Source: BS750m-G77 sp043797735
GTDB lineage: Bacteria; Omnitrophota; Gorgyraeia; Gygaellales; Profunditerraquicolaceae
Direction: 5' to 3'
Length of the DNA: 59,912 bases
Assembly: GCA_043797735.1 (NCBI GenBank)
Contig: JAZDPH010000057.1
Coordinates: 1 to 59,912 of the forward strand
In this document: positions 7,268 to 16,520 of the stretch, in pieces
Position numbering within the stretch: position 1 is the first letter of the stretch
Layout of the letters: every line of letters begins with the position of its first letter
The notes under the pieces: generated by a model
What the model saw: the letters and a program-made list of their open reading frames with translations, nothing else
The model's database searches: none
What the model was told of the DNA's origin: nothing
Made by a program: the position numbers and the translations under genes

Positions 7268-8878
7268 TTATTGCAAGCCCTCTATTGCCGCCTGGGCGAC
7301 GTTAGTAAGGTGGTCTCCGATTTTTTCAAAATTGCTGATGGTATCCAAAAATACCACCCCCGAAAGGACATTGCACTCGCCCCTCTCCAGGCGCCTCATA
7401 TGGCTATCCTTTAACCTGTCCCTGATGGCGTTAATCTGGCACTCTTGCTCCAGGACAATCTTTGCCTCGTCTAAGTTATTAAAGCTCAAAGCATTAATGG
7501 CGCAGGCAATCATTTTGTTTATCTCCTGGTACATATTCTTTAGTTCTTCAAGGGCCGAAGCCGAGAAAAGCATCCTGCGGTCTATTTTCTGCTGGGCAAG
7601 GTCCCTTAAATTTTCCGCATGGTCGCCTATTCTCTCCACATCGTTAATCGCATGTATCAGCGGCGGGATTTTCCTTGATTCCCTTTCGCTTAGTTCATAC
7701 TGCATTAACTCCACCAGGTAATTAGTGATTGCCTCGCGCAGGGAATCAACCGCCTCTTCCCGGCGGGTTATCTTCTCCAGCGACCTCTGGCTATTCTCAA
7801 GAAAACTACTCATTGCCTGCGCCACCATTTTCTGAGTCAAGCCGAGCGTCCTTACTATCTCCTTAACTGCGGCCTCTATGGCAATGGGGGGAGTATTCAA
7901 TAAGTGGCGCTCTAAATATTTCGGGAGATACTCTACTTCCTCTTCCTCTTCCCCCTTAACTATCTTGGTAAGAAAATCAGCAAAGGGCCGGATAAAAGGG
8001 AGAAAAATAAAAGCATTTATAACATTAAATAAGGTGTGGGCGTTGGCGATCTGGCGGGGAATGTTCAATGAGGTAAAGGTAACCAACCGCCCAAAGAATC
8101 CAAGAAAGGGCAGAAAAATAATACTGCCTGCGATATTAAAAACTATGTGCGCTGCTGCCGCTCTTCTTGCGGAAATACCGGTGCCGATGGAAGCGATTAA
8201 TGCCGTCACACAGGTGCCGATGTTACAGCCTAAAATTAAAGGCAGCGCTCCCCTTAAATCAAGCAAGCCCGCCATGGATAAACTAAGGACCATGCCGGTG
8301 GTAACAGAACTGCTTTGGAATATGGCGGTTACCATTGCCCCGGCTAATATCCCCAGCAGAGGATTGTTGCTGAAACTTAACAATATATTATTAAAAACAG
8401 GATATTGCCCCAGAGGCTTGACTACGCTGGTCAATATGCTCAAGCCCAAAAAAAGTATGCCAAACCCCAAAAGGAACTCTCCAATATGTTTGTGTATTTT
8501 TCTTCTGCTGATTATTATTATTAACACGCCTACTCCGATAATCGGCAAGGCATAAGTGGTAAGTTTAAAGGCGATTAACTGCGCGGTAATTGTGGTGCCG
8601 ATATTGGCGCCTAAGATAACGCCCAACGCCTGCAGCAGCGTCATTAAACCTGCGTTAACAAACCCTATAACCATTACCGTGGTAGCCGAAGATGACTGAA
8701 CTAAGCTGGTTATCCCCGCTCCGACTGCCACCCCCCTTAACGGCCCGCCGGTAAGGCTGTGCAGGATCCTGCGCATTCTTTCCCCGCAGGCTTTATGCAG
8801 GCCCTCGCTCATCTCCCAGATGCCGTAAATAAATAAACCCAATCCCCCCACCAGGCCGAAAATTATCTCCTTAAGCAT
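7268..8878 (-). CDS. Na+/phosphate cotransporter family protein with PhoU-like domain
   Basis: About 536 residues. Two inverted transport repeats carry the hallmark QSSSATT and QSSSVTT motifs, each in a hydrophobic context, typical of PNaS/NptA transporters (PF02690). The C-terminal ~200 residues are helical and PhoU-like (HAINDVERIGDHAENL, LDTISNFEKIGDHLTNVA). The ATG at 8878 (MLKEIIFGLVGG) is preferred over 8899 because GGGAGAGG lies just upstream. It overlaps the Fe-S protein gene by 8 bases, so the two are coupled. It probably imports phosphate; some relatives act in efflux. Confidence 0.88.
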   Translation of the reverse strand: MLKEIIFGLVGGLGLFIYGIWEMSEGLHKACGERMRRILHSLTGGPLRGVAVGAGITSLVQSSSATTVMVIGFVNAGLMTLLQALGVILGANIGTTITAQLIAFKLTTYALPIIGVGVLIIIISRRKIHKHIGEFLLGFGILFLGLSILTSVVKPLGQYPVFNNILLSFSNNPLLGILAGAMVTAIFQSSSVTTGMVLSLSMAGLLDLRGALPLILGCNIGTCVTALIASIGTGISARRAAAAHIVFNIAGSIIFLPFLGFFGRLVTFTSLNIPRQIANAHTLFNVINAFIFLPFIRPFADFLTKIVKGEEEEEVEYLPKYLERHLLNTPPIAIEAAVKEIVRTLGLTQKMVAQAMSSFLENSQRSLEKITRREEAVDSLREAITNYLVELMQYELSERESRKIPPLIHAINDVERIGDHAENLRDLAQQKIDRRMLFSASALEELKNMYQEINKMIACAINALSFNNLDEAKIVLEQECQINAIRDRLKDSHMRRLERGECNVLSGVVFLDTISNFEKIGDHLTNVAQAAIEGLQ

Positions 8879-9554
8879 ATCCTCTCCCCCTGCAGGCATT
8901 GACGCAGACTCCGCAGATATATTGGTCTACCATGCGCTTTTTTTGAAACTCATTTAATTTTTCAAAACATTTAACGTAGTCAAATTCTAAAAACTCCTCT
9001 TTTATCGCCCCGGCAGGGCAGGCCTTAATACACAGCCGGCACTCTCCGCAGCCGCCGCCCTTTAAGGATTTATCCGCTTTAAGGGGCATATCAGTAAGTA
9101 TAGAAACCAGGCGAAACTGGCTGCCGAACTCTTTATTTACCAATAAATTGTTCCTTCCAATCCAGCCCAGGCCGGCAGAGACGGCTATTTTTTTGTGCGA
9201 AAGGTGCCCCCTGTGATTCTCCCAGTCCAGGATTAACGAAGCCGGTATTGCCAGGGCAGCAAAGCCTTTTCTTTGGATAAAACCTGCTGCCCTAAGCGCC
9301 AACTGGTCTAAGAAAAAATTAACCGTGCGATAGTGATGAAAGTACAGCCGCGTCGGCTCCTCGGTTATCTCCTCCAGTATAGCGCCGGATACATTTATGC
9401 CCAGAGAGATCCCCCAGTCAAGCCTTTTTAAAGTCTCCTGCGAGAGCTTGAATTCTTTTCTTATTTCTTTTATATCGGCAACGCCGAATAAATCCGCGCC
9501 GCCCTCAACGCAGAATTTCTTAAGCGCAAGGTAATTCTTTTCATCTTTCCCCAT
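8871..9554 (-). CDS. QueG-like 4Fe-4S protein (epoxyqueuosine reductase family)
   Basis: A protein of 227 residues with an N-terminal DUF1730-like region (SHKKIAVSAGLGWIGRNNLLVN) and a ferredoxin-like part with CGECRLCIKACPAGAI and a second cluster CGVCVNAC. This is the arrangement of epoxyqueuosine reductase, which completes queuosine in tRNA using cobalamin and Fe-S clusters. It is shorter than canonical QueG (about 350-380 residues) and lacks the C-terminal HEAT part, so a related reductase function is possible. The SD GGGGGAG precedes the start. Confidence 0.75.
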   Translation of the reverse strand: MGKDEKNYLALKKFCVEGGADLFGVADIKEIRKEFKLSQETLKRLDWGISLGINVSGAILEEITEEPTRLYFHHYRTVNFFLDQLALRAAGFIQRKGFAALAIPASLILDWENHRGHLSHKKIAVSAGLGWIGRNNLLVNKEFGSQFRLVSILTDMPLKADKSLKGGGCGECRLCIKACPAGAIKEEFLEFDYVKCFEKLNEFQKKRMVDQYICGVCVNACRGRGYA

Positions 9555-9592
9555 ACTCCCCCTTACTGCCCCCTCCTACCCCTTACTACCCC
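9555..9592. repeat. Intergenic CCCCTTACT word repeat
   Basis: Degenerate tandem iterations of CCCCTTACT fill the gap between mnmG and the QueG-like gene. It is part of the window-wide pattern of spacers built from a single iterated word. Confidence 0.5.
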
Positions 9593-11515
9593 TTAAACTT
9601 GAGTTTTTATCTTCTTTAGATACACCATTAATATAGAAATTGCCGCCGGAGTAACCCCGGAAATCCTTGAGGCCTGGCCCAAAACCAGCGGCCGCAAGGC
9701 GGTTAATTTTTCCTTAATCTCCCGCGAAAGCCCGCAGATGCCGGAGTAATCCAGCTCCGGAGGAAGTTTTATCTTTTCCAGGTGCCTGAAACTCTCAACC
9801 TGCTTTTTCTGCCTCTGGATAAAACCGGAATATTTTATTTCGGTCTCAATTAACGCTAATTCCCCCCTCACCCCTTCCCTCTCCCCTTTGGGGAGAGGGA
9901 AGGGGTGAGGGAAATGTGCGTTAGATTTGCGGAAATCTACGTTTAAAAGTATTTGCTCTATATCTTTCAGATGTATCTCGGGCCTCTTTAACAGTTCCTC
10001 CAGGGTAACCGCCTTGCTTATCGGAGAGCTCCCCAGGCGGCAAAGCCCTTCATTGAGAGCAGGGCTGGGCTTTAGGCGACTGGACTTTAAAAAAACAATT
10101 GCTTTACTTAGCGCCTCGGACTTGTTAATTATTTTCTGGTAATCTTTCCTGCTAAGCAAGCCTAAATCATAGCCGATTTTCCCCAGGCGCAGGTCAGCGT
10201 TGTCCTCGCGTAAGATCAACCTGTATTCCACCCGCGAAGTAAACATCCGGTATGGTTCAAGAGTTCCCTTGGTAGTTAAATCATCAATGAGCACTCCGAT
10301 ATAACCGGTGGAGCGGTCTAACACAAGCGGCTCTCTGCCCTTAAGGCGCAAGGATGCGTTAATGCCGGCAACCAGGCCCTGCGCTGCCGCCTCTTCATAA
10401 CCGGTTGTGCCGTTTACCTGCCCGGCAAAGTATAAATTCCTGATTGATTTTGCCTCTAAGCTCGGATTTAACTGCCTCGGTTCAATAACCTCATGCTCTA
10501 TGCCGTAACCGAAACGGATTACCCTGGCCCTCTCCAGGCCCTTTATGGAGTGTAATATTTTAAGCTGCGCCTCTTCAGGCAGGCTGGTAGACAGGCCGTT
10601 AGGATAAATTGCTCGGCTATTTTGCCCTTGCGGCTCTAAAAATATCTGATGCCGCTCTCTGCCGCCGAATTTGACCACTTTATCCTCTATGGATGGACAA
10701 TACCTGACGCCCGTGGCGGTAATTGCCCCGGCGTAAAGCGGAGAGTAGCGCAAATTATCCCTGATAATTTTGTGCGTGTCTTTATTAGTATAGGCAATGT
10801 AACAAGGGGCCTGCCTGCCGGTTAATTTCTTTGAAAAAAAGGAGAATGCCCTCGGCGGGTTATCCCCCTGCTGGATAAGCAGGCCGGAAAAATCTATACT
10901 CTCTTTGTCCAGCCGCGGGCAGGTCCCGGTTTTAAACCGTAAAGTTTCAAAACCCAGCTCCTTTAGATTCTGCGCCAGGAAACAAGAGGCCGGCTCATTG
11001 ATGCGGCCGCCGCTAAAATTTTTTAATCCCACGTGTATCAGGCCGTTGAGGAAGGTCCCCGCGCAGACAACCACAACCCCGGCGTTAATTTCTTCTCCGC
11101 TGGATGTAATTATTCCCTTTACTGTGCTATCCTCCACCGCCATACTCTTGACTTCGGCCTCTTTGACAACAAGGTTCTTCTGGCCGGTAATCAGCCTCTT
11201 CATATAGCGGCGGTAGCTGTCCATATCTATCTGCGCGCGCGAAGATTGCACCGCAGCGCCCTTAGAGGCGTTGAGCATCCTAAATTGCATGCCGCAGGCA
11301 TCGGCTGCCCGGGCCATTACTCCGCCAAGGGCGTCTATCTCCTTAACCAGCTGGCCCTTGCCGACGCCGCCTATGGCCGGGTTACAGCTCATCGCCCCGA
11401 TATTATCCCTGTTTAAAGTCAGAAGCAGCGCCTTATACCCCATACGGGCCGAGGCAGAAGCCGCCTCAATGCCGGCATGCCCGGCGCCGATGACTATGAC
11501 GTCATAATAATTCAT
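9593..11515 (-). CDS. mnmG: tRNA uridine 5-carboxymethylaminomethyl modification enzyme MnmG (GidA)
   Basis: A 640-residue FAD protein that, with MnmE, modifies U34 of certain tRNAs. The Rossmann motif VIGAGHAGIEAA is followed by the GidA signatures MSCNPAIGGVGKGQL, the box ending in AGQVNGTTGYEEAAAQG, TSRVEYRLILREDNAD and C-terminal GQASRISGVTPAAISIL. An extra stretch (about residues 530-553, HPFPLPKGEREGVRGEL) is encoded by a perfect inverted repeat and sits just before the conserved ALIETEIKYSGFI segment. The insertion keeps frame and conserved motifs flank it, so the enzyme is probably active. Confidence 0.95.
   Translation of the reverse strand: MNYYDVIVIGAGHAGIEAASASARMGYKALLLTLNRDNIGAMSCNPAIGGVGKGQLVKEIDALGGVMARAADACGMQFRMLNASKGAAVQSSRAQIDMDSYRRYMKRLITGQKNLVVKEAEVKSMAVEDSTVKGIITSSGEEINAGVVVVCAGTFLNGLIHVGLKNFSGGRINEPASCFLAQNLKELGFETLRFKTGTCPRLDKESIDFSGLLIQQGDNPPRAFSFFSKKLTGRQAPCYIAYTNKDTHKIIRDNLRYSPLYAGAITATGVRYCPSIEDKVVKFGGRERHQIFLEPQGQNSRAIYPNGLSTSLPEEAQLKILHSIKGLERARVIRFGYGIEHEVIEPRQLNPSLEAKSIRNLYFAGQVNGTTGYEEAAAQGLVAGINASLRLKGREPLVLDRSTGYIGVLIDDLTTKGTLEPYRMFTSRVEYRLILREDNADLRLGKIGYDLGLLSRKDYQKIINKSEALSKAIVFLKSSRLKPSPALNEGLCRLGSSPISKAVTLEELLKRPEIHLKDIEQILLNVDFRKSNAHFPHPFPLPKGEREGVRGELALIETEIKYSGFIQRQKKQVESFRHLEKIKLPPELDYSGICGLSREIKEKLTALRPLVLGQASRISGVTPAAISILMVYLKKIKTQV
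9865..9911. repeat. Perfect 22-bp inverted repeat inserted in mnmG
   Basis: The left arm (9865-9886, starting CCCTCACCCC) and right arm (9890-9911, ending GGGGTGAGGG) are perfect complements separated by only TTT. The arms are read in frame as part of MnmG and contribute a Pro/Gly/Arg-rich insertion. Related CCCTCACCCC...GGGGTGAGGG palindromes are familiar as intergenic repeats in many bacterial genomes. Here one sits inside an essential-type gene. Confidence 0.9.
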
Positions 11516-11520
11516 ATTAA

Positions 11521-11590
11521 GTTAATGCATCTTACGAAGGATGATAGATGAAGGACGAGGGACGATAGATGATAAATAAAAAATGATTAA
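11521..11590. repeat. Intergenic GATAGATGA/AGGACGA word repeat
   Basis: The spacer between nrdJ and mnmG contains repeated words GATGATAGATGA, AGGACGAGGGACGATAGATGATAA and similar. It is low-complexity and has no gene. Confidence 0.45.
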
Positions 11591-11609
11591 GATACTGATT
11601 ATTTGCTTT

Positions 11610-14600
11610 CTAACACTTGGAGAAACCGCAGGCGTGGCATTTCATACAGCCTTCTTCATGGCGTAATGCCCCGCCGCAATCCGGGCAGACCCCTACGATA
11701 TTCCCGTGGTGGCTAAAGCTAACAACCCCTTTATCGTTGCTATCGCTGTAGGAATGCTTCATCGCCAGCGGCGTATTTTCCAGAGGCGCGGCTGCCGTCT
11801 CGTTATTAATAAGCCTTGTTTCAACAACGCGGGCAATAGCGTCCGCGCAGGAGAATATCCTTTTGCCCTTTTCCCAGGAAGGACTGGGGCAGCGGATATT
11901 GCGTAACTGCTCAATAATAGACTTTACCTCTATCCCGGAACGAAAACCCAGAGAGACCAGGCGCCCGATTGCCTCCAGCTGGGAGGCAGCGCACCCTCCG
12001 GCCTTGCCCATTTGCGTAAAAAGCTCAAACGGCCTTTGTTTCTCGTCCACATTTATGGTAACGTAAAGATTCCCGCAGCCGGTGGAGACCTTTGTGGTTG
12101 TGCCGATAATGACCTCCGGCCGCGGCCGGGGGGCAATCTCTTCTTTTGCCTCCGGTGTTTTTCTTTCTTCTTTTTTATCGGGATTACCTGTATTTAAAAC
12201 CTGCACCTCTCGGCTCTTATCGCGATAAATGGTTATACCCTTGCAGTCCAGCTCGTATGCCAGAAGATATGCCTTCCTTACCTCCTCTACGCCCGCATCG
12301 CTGGGGAAATTTATGGTCTTGGAGGTGGCGTTGTGGACAAATTTTTGAAAGGCCGCCTGCATACGCACGTGCCACTCCGGAGAGATATCATGGGAGGTAA
12401 CAAATACCCTCCTTACCTCAGCCGGGATTTCCTTGATCTCCTGAATGGAAGAACTCTCGGCAATCTTCTCCATCAACTTCCTGCTATAGAAACCCTGCTC
12501 CTTGGCGGCCTCCTCAAATAGCGGGTCAACCTCAACCAGTTTATCGTTATCCATCACCCTGCGATAGTAAGAGATGGCAAACAGCGGTTCGATTCCCGAC
12601 GAACAGGGGCCGGCAATTATGCTGATGGTGCCGGTGGGGGCGATAGTAGTGAGGGTGGCGTTGCGCATCTTTATGGAACTTTCTTTTTTATCGTAAATGC
12701 TGCCGGTAAAAGCCGGAAATGCCCCTTTAGCGCTGCCCAGTTCCATCGACTTCTTGGTTGCCTCTGTTAAAATAAAAGACATTACCTTCTCTGCCAAGAC
12801 AACCGCCTCTTCGCTGTTATAGGCGATGTTGAGACGAATCAGTAAACTTGCCCAACCCATAACCCCTAAGCCAATCTTGCGCGTTAATTTCGTAGCCTCC
12901 TCTATTTTCGGCATGGGGAATTTATTCACATCAATAAGGTTATCCAGGAAATGCACGGCAGAATGCACTACTTCGCCAAGCCTCTTCCAGTCAATCTCGC
13001 TGCCGCCGGAGCCTTTTTTATGCATCTGCGAAAGATTTATGGAGCCCAAGTCGCAGCTTTCATAGGGCAGGAGAATCTGTTCACCGCATTGGTGAGTTAC
13101 TAACCCATTAACGATCATAGAATGGGTAGCAGGCTCAGTCAAATCGTATACATTACGCATGCCAACTTCGTCCACTGATACAATCTTATCAAAGAGCTTT
13201 TCTTCTCTGAAACCTTTAAATCTAACGCTATTTAACCGTGCTTGTTTACGCTTTATAAGAAACCCTATTTCTTTTCTAAATCTTTCGCGGCTAGCGCCAA
13301 AAATGCCCAATTCATATAGATTCCCATCCGATATATAGGTTTTTCTTTCCCCCGCTTTATTTATATATTCAAACATTCCTTTTCTGGCAGGCCTGCTTCG
13401 GTCAAGTAATGTGCTTTTTATGCCTAAATTCAATAATAAAAGCTGTGTCTGCTGCAACAACTTTTTGCTTTTTGATGTTAAGGCAAGCCATGAGCTGTTG
13501 CTTTTGGGATTATCCCTAACACAGCCGTCTGTAGAAAATAGGCCTTGCAAGAAGCCAATTACTGCCTGCTCTGGAGCAGTCAATATACTCTGCGGAACTT
13601 CTTTATTTTGAGACCTTACAACCTTAACGCCAAGGGCTTTAAAAAAATCGACTATTTGCCTGCTGGAATACCCCAACTGAAAAACATCCCTTTCTCTTAG
13701 CGCGCCCTTAACTTTATATTGAGCTATCCTATCCATGAAAGGCTTTATATACTTGAGCCCTTCTATATCTTTTCTCCCAAATGAAAAGGCTACGCAACAA
13801 TGCTTATCATCCCTTATCCATCCATCGCCGATAAGCCACCCTAAGACTATCCCTAATTCTTTTGTCCACTCTAAAGGAAAATCAAATTTATACACTCTTC
13901 CATTTCTCCCTACAACATTGTTTGGTTTTACTACAGGCAGCCTTTTGTCAGAATTAAAATGCCCTTTTGCAGATTGGATTAAAATTTCTTCGCCTATCTT
14001 AATATTTTTAAGGGGAATAAATCCTCTTTTCGTCAATATTTTATGGTCACCGGTTGCATTAAGTTCCAAGCCTATTTTTGTGGTTAATTTAAATACAAAT
14101 CTTTTTCCTACATCCCAAGCATGAGAAATCTCATTTAAGGTTACGCCAATAGTTGGCTTTGTTGCTACGGCTAAAGTAGAGAGAAAATTATAAAAATTGT
14201 CGTTAGGTATTCTGTTATCTGTCAATATTCTCATTTTCCCGCTATCAAAAGCCTTTACTAAATCCTCTATCTTGATTAAACCTTTCTCTGTAGAAACTAA
14301 CGTATCGCCTGCCACGCATGGGTTTGTCGATTCATAAGCCCCCAGCTTCGGCGTGGGGTTCTCGGCGTTCATCCGGTCGATAAATATGATTCCCGGCTCC
14401 CCGTTCTTATGCGCCTGTTTAACTATCAGGTCAAATACCTCTCTGCTATTAATCCGCCCGGCCGCCTTCTTTGTATGCGGGTCAATTAAATCATACGCCT
14501 GTCCTTTTTCCAGCTTCCTCATAAAGTCATCGGTTATCGCCACCGAGATATTAAAATTGGTAATGTGCTTGTCGTTTTCCTTGCAGGTTATAAATTCCAT

Positions 14601-15137
14601 GATGTCGGGATGGTCAACCCTTAAGATGCCCATATTCGCACCCCGGCGGGTACCGCCTTGTTTTACGGCCTCGGTCGCCGCATCATAGACCTTCATAAAA
14701 GAAACCGGGCCGGAGGCAATGCCGCCGGTAGTCTTGACCACCGCATTCTTCGGCCGCAGGCGCGAAAAAGAAAACCCTGTTCCGCCGCCGGACTTATGGA
14801 TCATAGCCGTCGATTTAAGGCTTTCAAATATTGACTCCATAGAATCATCGACGGGCAAAACGAAGCAGGCGGAGAGCTGGCCAAGTTCCTTGCCGGCATT
14901 CATTAACGCGGGCGAATTAGGCATAAATTCTAACTCTGTCATCATCCGGTAAAAATTATCGGATAACTCCTTGACCTCCTTATCGCTTTTGCCGCAATAT
15001 TTATCCGCAAGGGCGATTGCATCTGCTACGCGGCGGAAAAGCTCCTCCGGCTTCTCAATCACCTGGCCCTCTTGGTCCTTCTTAAGATACCTGCGCTCCA
15101 ATACCTTTAATGCATTCTCAGAAAGTTTTAACCCCAT
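11610..15137 (-). CDS. nrdJ: Class II (adenosylcobalamin-dependent) ribonucleotide reductase with intein
   Basis: Reduces ribonucleotides to deoxyribonucleotides. The 1,175-codon frame contains a 410-residue intein (13089-14318), leaving a 765-residue host enzyme. Host motifs: NSPALMNAGKELGQLSACFVLPV, the substrate-site segment CGEQILLPYESCDLGSINLS, the ATIAPTGTISIIAG loop, and a C-terminal tail with CPDCGG and CMKCHACGFSKC that looks like a zinc/redox cysteine module. The intein splits the conserved NPCGEQ between Pro and Cys. The ATG at 15137 lies behind GGAGGG, with a promoter at 15186-15213. B12 dependence is inferred from family resemblance. Confidence 0.93.
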   Translation of the reverse strand: MGLKLSENALKVLERRYLKKDQEGQVIEKPEELFRRVADAIALADKYCGKSDKEVKELSDNFYRMMTELEFMPNSPALMNAGKELGQLSACFVLPVDDSMESIFESLKSTAMIHKSGGGTGFSFSRLRPKNAVVKTTGGIASGPVSFMKVYDAATEAVKQGGTRRGANMGILRVDHPDIMEFITCKENDKHITNFNISVAITDDFMRKLEKGQAYDLIDPHTKKAAGRINSREVFDLIVKQAHKNGEPGIIFIDRMNAENPTPKLGAYESTNPCVAGDTLVSTEKGLIKIEDLVKAFDSGKMRILTDNRIPNDNFYNFLSTLAVATKPTIGVTLNEISHAWDVGKRFVFKLTTKIGLELNATGDHKILTKRGFIPLKNIKIGEEILIQSAKGHFNSDKRLPVVKPNNVVGRNGRVYKFDFPLEWTKELGIVLGWLIGDGWIRDDKHCCVAFSFGRKDIEGLKYIKPFMDRIAQYKVKGALRERDVFQLGYSSRQIVDFFKALGVKVVRSQNKEVPQSILTAPEQAVIGFLQGLFSTDGCVRDNPKSNSSWLALTSKSKKLLQQTQLLLLNLGIKSTLLDRSRPARKGMFEYINKAGERKTYISDGNLYELGIFGASRERFRKEIGFLIKRKQARLNSVRFKGFREEKLFDKIVSVDEVGMRNVYDLTEPATHSMIVNGLVTHQCGEQILLPYESCDLGSINLSQMHKKGSGGSEIDWKRLGEVVHSAVHFLDNLIDVNKFPMPKIEEATKLTRKIGLGVMGWASLLIRLNIAYNSEEAVVLAEKVMSFILTEATKKSMELGSAKGAFPAFTGSIYDKKESSIKMRNATLTTIAPTGTISIIAGPCSSGIEPLFAISYYRRVMDNDKLVEVDPLFEEAAKEQGFYSRKLMEKIAESSSIQEIKEIPAEVRRVFVTSHDISPEWHVRMQAAFQKFVHNATSKTINFPSDAGVEEVRKAYLLAYELDCKGITIYRDKSREVQVLNTGNPDKKEERKTPEAKEEIAPRPRPEVIIGTTTKVSTGCGNLYVTINVDEKQRPFELFTQMGKAGGCAASQLEAIGRLVSLGFRSGIEVKSIIEQLRNIRCPSPSWEKGKRIFSCADAIARVVETRLINNETAAAPLENTPLAMKHSYSDSNDKGVVSFSHHGNIVGVCPDCGGALRHEEGCMKCHACGFSKC
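13089..14318 (-). mobile_element. Intein with LAGLIDADG homing endonuclease in nrdJ
   Basis: 410 residues. It begins with Cys1 in CVAGDTLVSTEKGLIKI (block A) and continues with TGDHKILTKRGFIPL (block B, Thr-x-x-His). The two LAGLIDADG helices are LGIVLGWLIGDGW and VIGFLQGLFSTDG. Blocks F and G read VYDLTEPATHSMIVNGLVTHQ. The last residue is Gln, not the usual Asn, followed by Cys+1 of CGEQ. C-terminal Gln is known in a minority of active inteins. Both endonuclease helices keep their acidic residues, so homing activity is plausible. Confidence 0.93.
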
Positions 15138-15185
15138 TGCTTTAACGCCCTCCGTAATTTAAACAGGTTTTCTATCGGCTAAACC

Positions 15186-15213
15186 AGCATAGCACAATTC
15201 TGAATGCGGTCAA
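15186..15213 (-). promoter_or_regulatory. Predicted sigma-70 promoter of nrdJ
   Basis: On the minus strand, TTGACC (15208-15213), a 16-base spacer and TATGCT (15186-15191) lie about 50 bases before the nrdJ start. The match is good for -35 and moderate for -10. Confidence 0.6.
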
Positions 15214-15249
15214 GAAAAAATACAATATACGGTATTAAAAAAAATCAGC

Positions 15250-15267
15250 TATACAATAAGTTGTATA
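15250..15267. promoter_or_regulatory. Palindromic site upstream of the nrdJ promoter
   Basis: TATACAA, four bases (TAAG), TTGTATA: a perfect 7-bp inverted repeat about 37 bases upstream of the -35 box of nrdJ and downstream of the lacI-type gene. It could be an operator. It does not match the NrdR box well, so no regulator is assigned. Confidence 0.4.
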
Positions 15268-15300
15268 AAAATTAAACCCTTTTAACCGACGCTGTCTTTG

Positions 15301-16320
15301 TTAAACGTTGCGGCAGGATTCCCTAATCACCAACTCCGTAGGGAGAAAAACTTTTCTTGGCTTTATCTTATCCTTCTGCTTCATAAAGCGCTCCAGCTCC
15401 TTGACCCCTTCCTGGGCCATTTTAATTAATGGCTGCCTGACCGTGCTTAAAGCCACCGAGCCATAAAGCCCGGAGGGATTATCATCAAAGCCCACGATGG
15501 ATAAATCCCCGGGTATGCTCTTGCCCCTCTCCTGCGCTACGTTCATAACCTCCAGCGCCATGGCATCAGAGGCAACAAATACCGCGCTGGGAGGCTCATC
15601 CATCTTTAATAATTTTTCCGCTGCCATCCTTGCCTGGCCGCGCGAATAATCCGTTTTTAATAGGTACTGCGGGCGGAATTCAATATGGTTCTTTTCTAAC
15701 GCCTTTTTATATCCCTCCAGGCGCGCGGCTGCCGCCTGTGTAACCAGGTCTCCGCTTATGTGGGCGATTCTTTTATGGCCCAGGCTTATCAGGTAACTGA
15801 CCGCATTCATCGCCCCGCCTTCATTATCAATGGCGATACAACTGACATCCAGGCCTTCTACGACATTATTTATCACCACACAGGGAATCCCCGCGGCAAA
15901 AGCGCTGTTTAATTGATGGCGGTTGCCGATTAAATCCGCAAAAATTATCCCGCCTACGCCTCTTAAATTAAGCTCAGAGCGCGCATCGGTCAAGTGCAGC
16001 AGTAAATCCAGCTGTAAGGCCTCGCAAAGCGTGCCTATGCCGCGGATAAGCTCAAGCACATAAAAAGAATAAAAAACTCCTTCGTAGCGGGGGATCACCA
16101 ACGCTACAATATTGCTCTTTCCGCTGGCCAGACGCTGTGCAAGAATAGAAGGCTGGAATTTAAGCTCTTTCACCGCCGCCAGTACTTTCTGGCGGTTCTT
16201 TTCTTTAACCGACGGAAATTTATTTATTACTCTGGAAACTGTAGTAATTGATACGCCGCTTAGGCGGGCAACATCTTCTATGGAAACAACCTGGGAGGGG
16301 GCCTTTTTACTGCGTGTCAT
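15301..16320 (-). CDS. LacI/GalR family transcriptional regulator
   Basis: A 339-residue repressor. The N-terminal HTH is SIEDVARLSGVSITTVSRVIN with the hinge helix KEKNRQKVLAAVKELKFQPSILAQRLASGKS. A periplasmic-binding-protein-like sugar domain follows (DLIGNRHQLNSAFAAGIPCVVINN, ASDAMALEVMNVAQERGKSIPGDLSIVGFDDNPSG). It probably senses a sugar and controls the downstream-coordinate glycoside hydrolase/ABC locus. A LacI-like palindrome is present in the binding-protein leader at 29670-29687, but the link is inferred. Confidence 0.92.
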   Translation of the reverse strand: MTRSKKAPSQVVSIEDVARLSGVSITTVSRVINKFPSVKEKNRQKVLAAVKELKFQPSILAQRLASGKSNIVALVIPRYEGVFYSFYVLELIRGIGTLCEALQLDLLLHLTDARSELNLRGVGGIIFADLIGNRHQLNSAFAAGIPCVVINNVVEGLDVSCIAIDNEGGAMNAVSYLISLGHKRIAHISGDLVTQAAAARLEGYKKALEKNHIEFRPQYLLKTDYSRGQARMAAEKLLKMDEPPSAVFVASDAMALEVMNVAQERGKSIPGDLSIVGFDDNPSGLYGSVALSTVRQPLIKMAQEGVKELERFMKQKDKIKPRKVFLPTELVIRESCRNV

Positions 16321-16373
16321 TTATGAAGACGGGAAATAATTAAATCCGAAATAATGCAAAATAGCCGAGTTCG

Positions 16374-16468
16374 CTGTCATTGCGAGCGAGCGCAGGGAGC
16401 GAAGCAATCCCAAACTTATCGACGAGATTGCTTCGTCAGCCGTCTTCGACGGCTTCCTCGCAATGACG
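16374..16468. repeat. REP-like palindromic element, copy c
   Basis: Nearly base-for-base identical to copy a at the window start, including the GCCGTCTTCGACGGC inner hairpin and the unit GAGCGAAGCAATCCC. It lies between the lacI-type gene and the coiled-coil gene. Such high identity suggests recent spread or gene conversion. Confidence 0.85.
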
Positions 16469-16520
16469 TATAATAGTATTGCGACACAGTCTGAATGACG
16501 AACACGGGCCTCGAACTTAT

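Noticed and set aside
15250..15267. NrdR box upstream of nrdJ.
   Set aside because: The dyad TATACAA/TTGTATA does not fit the NrdR consensus and only one is visible, where NrdR usually has two.
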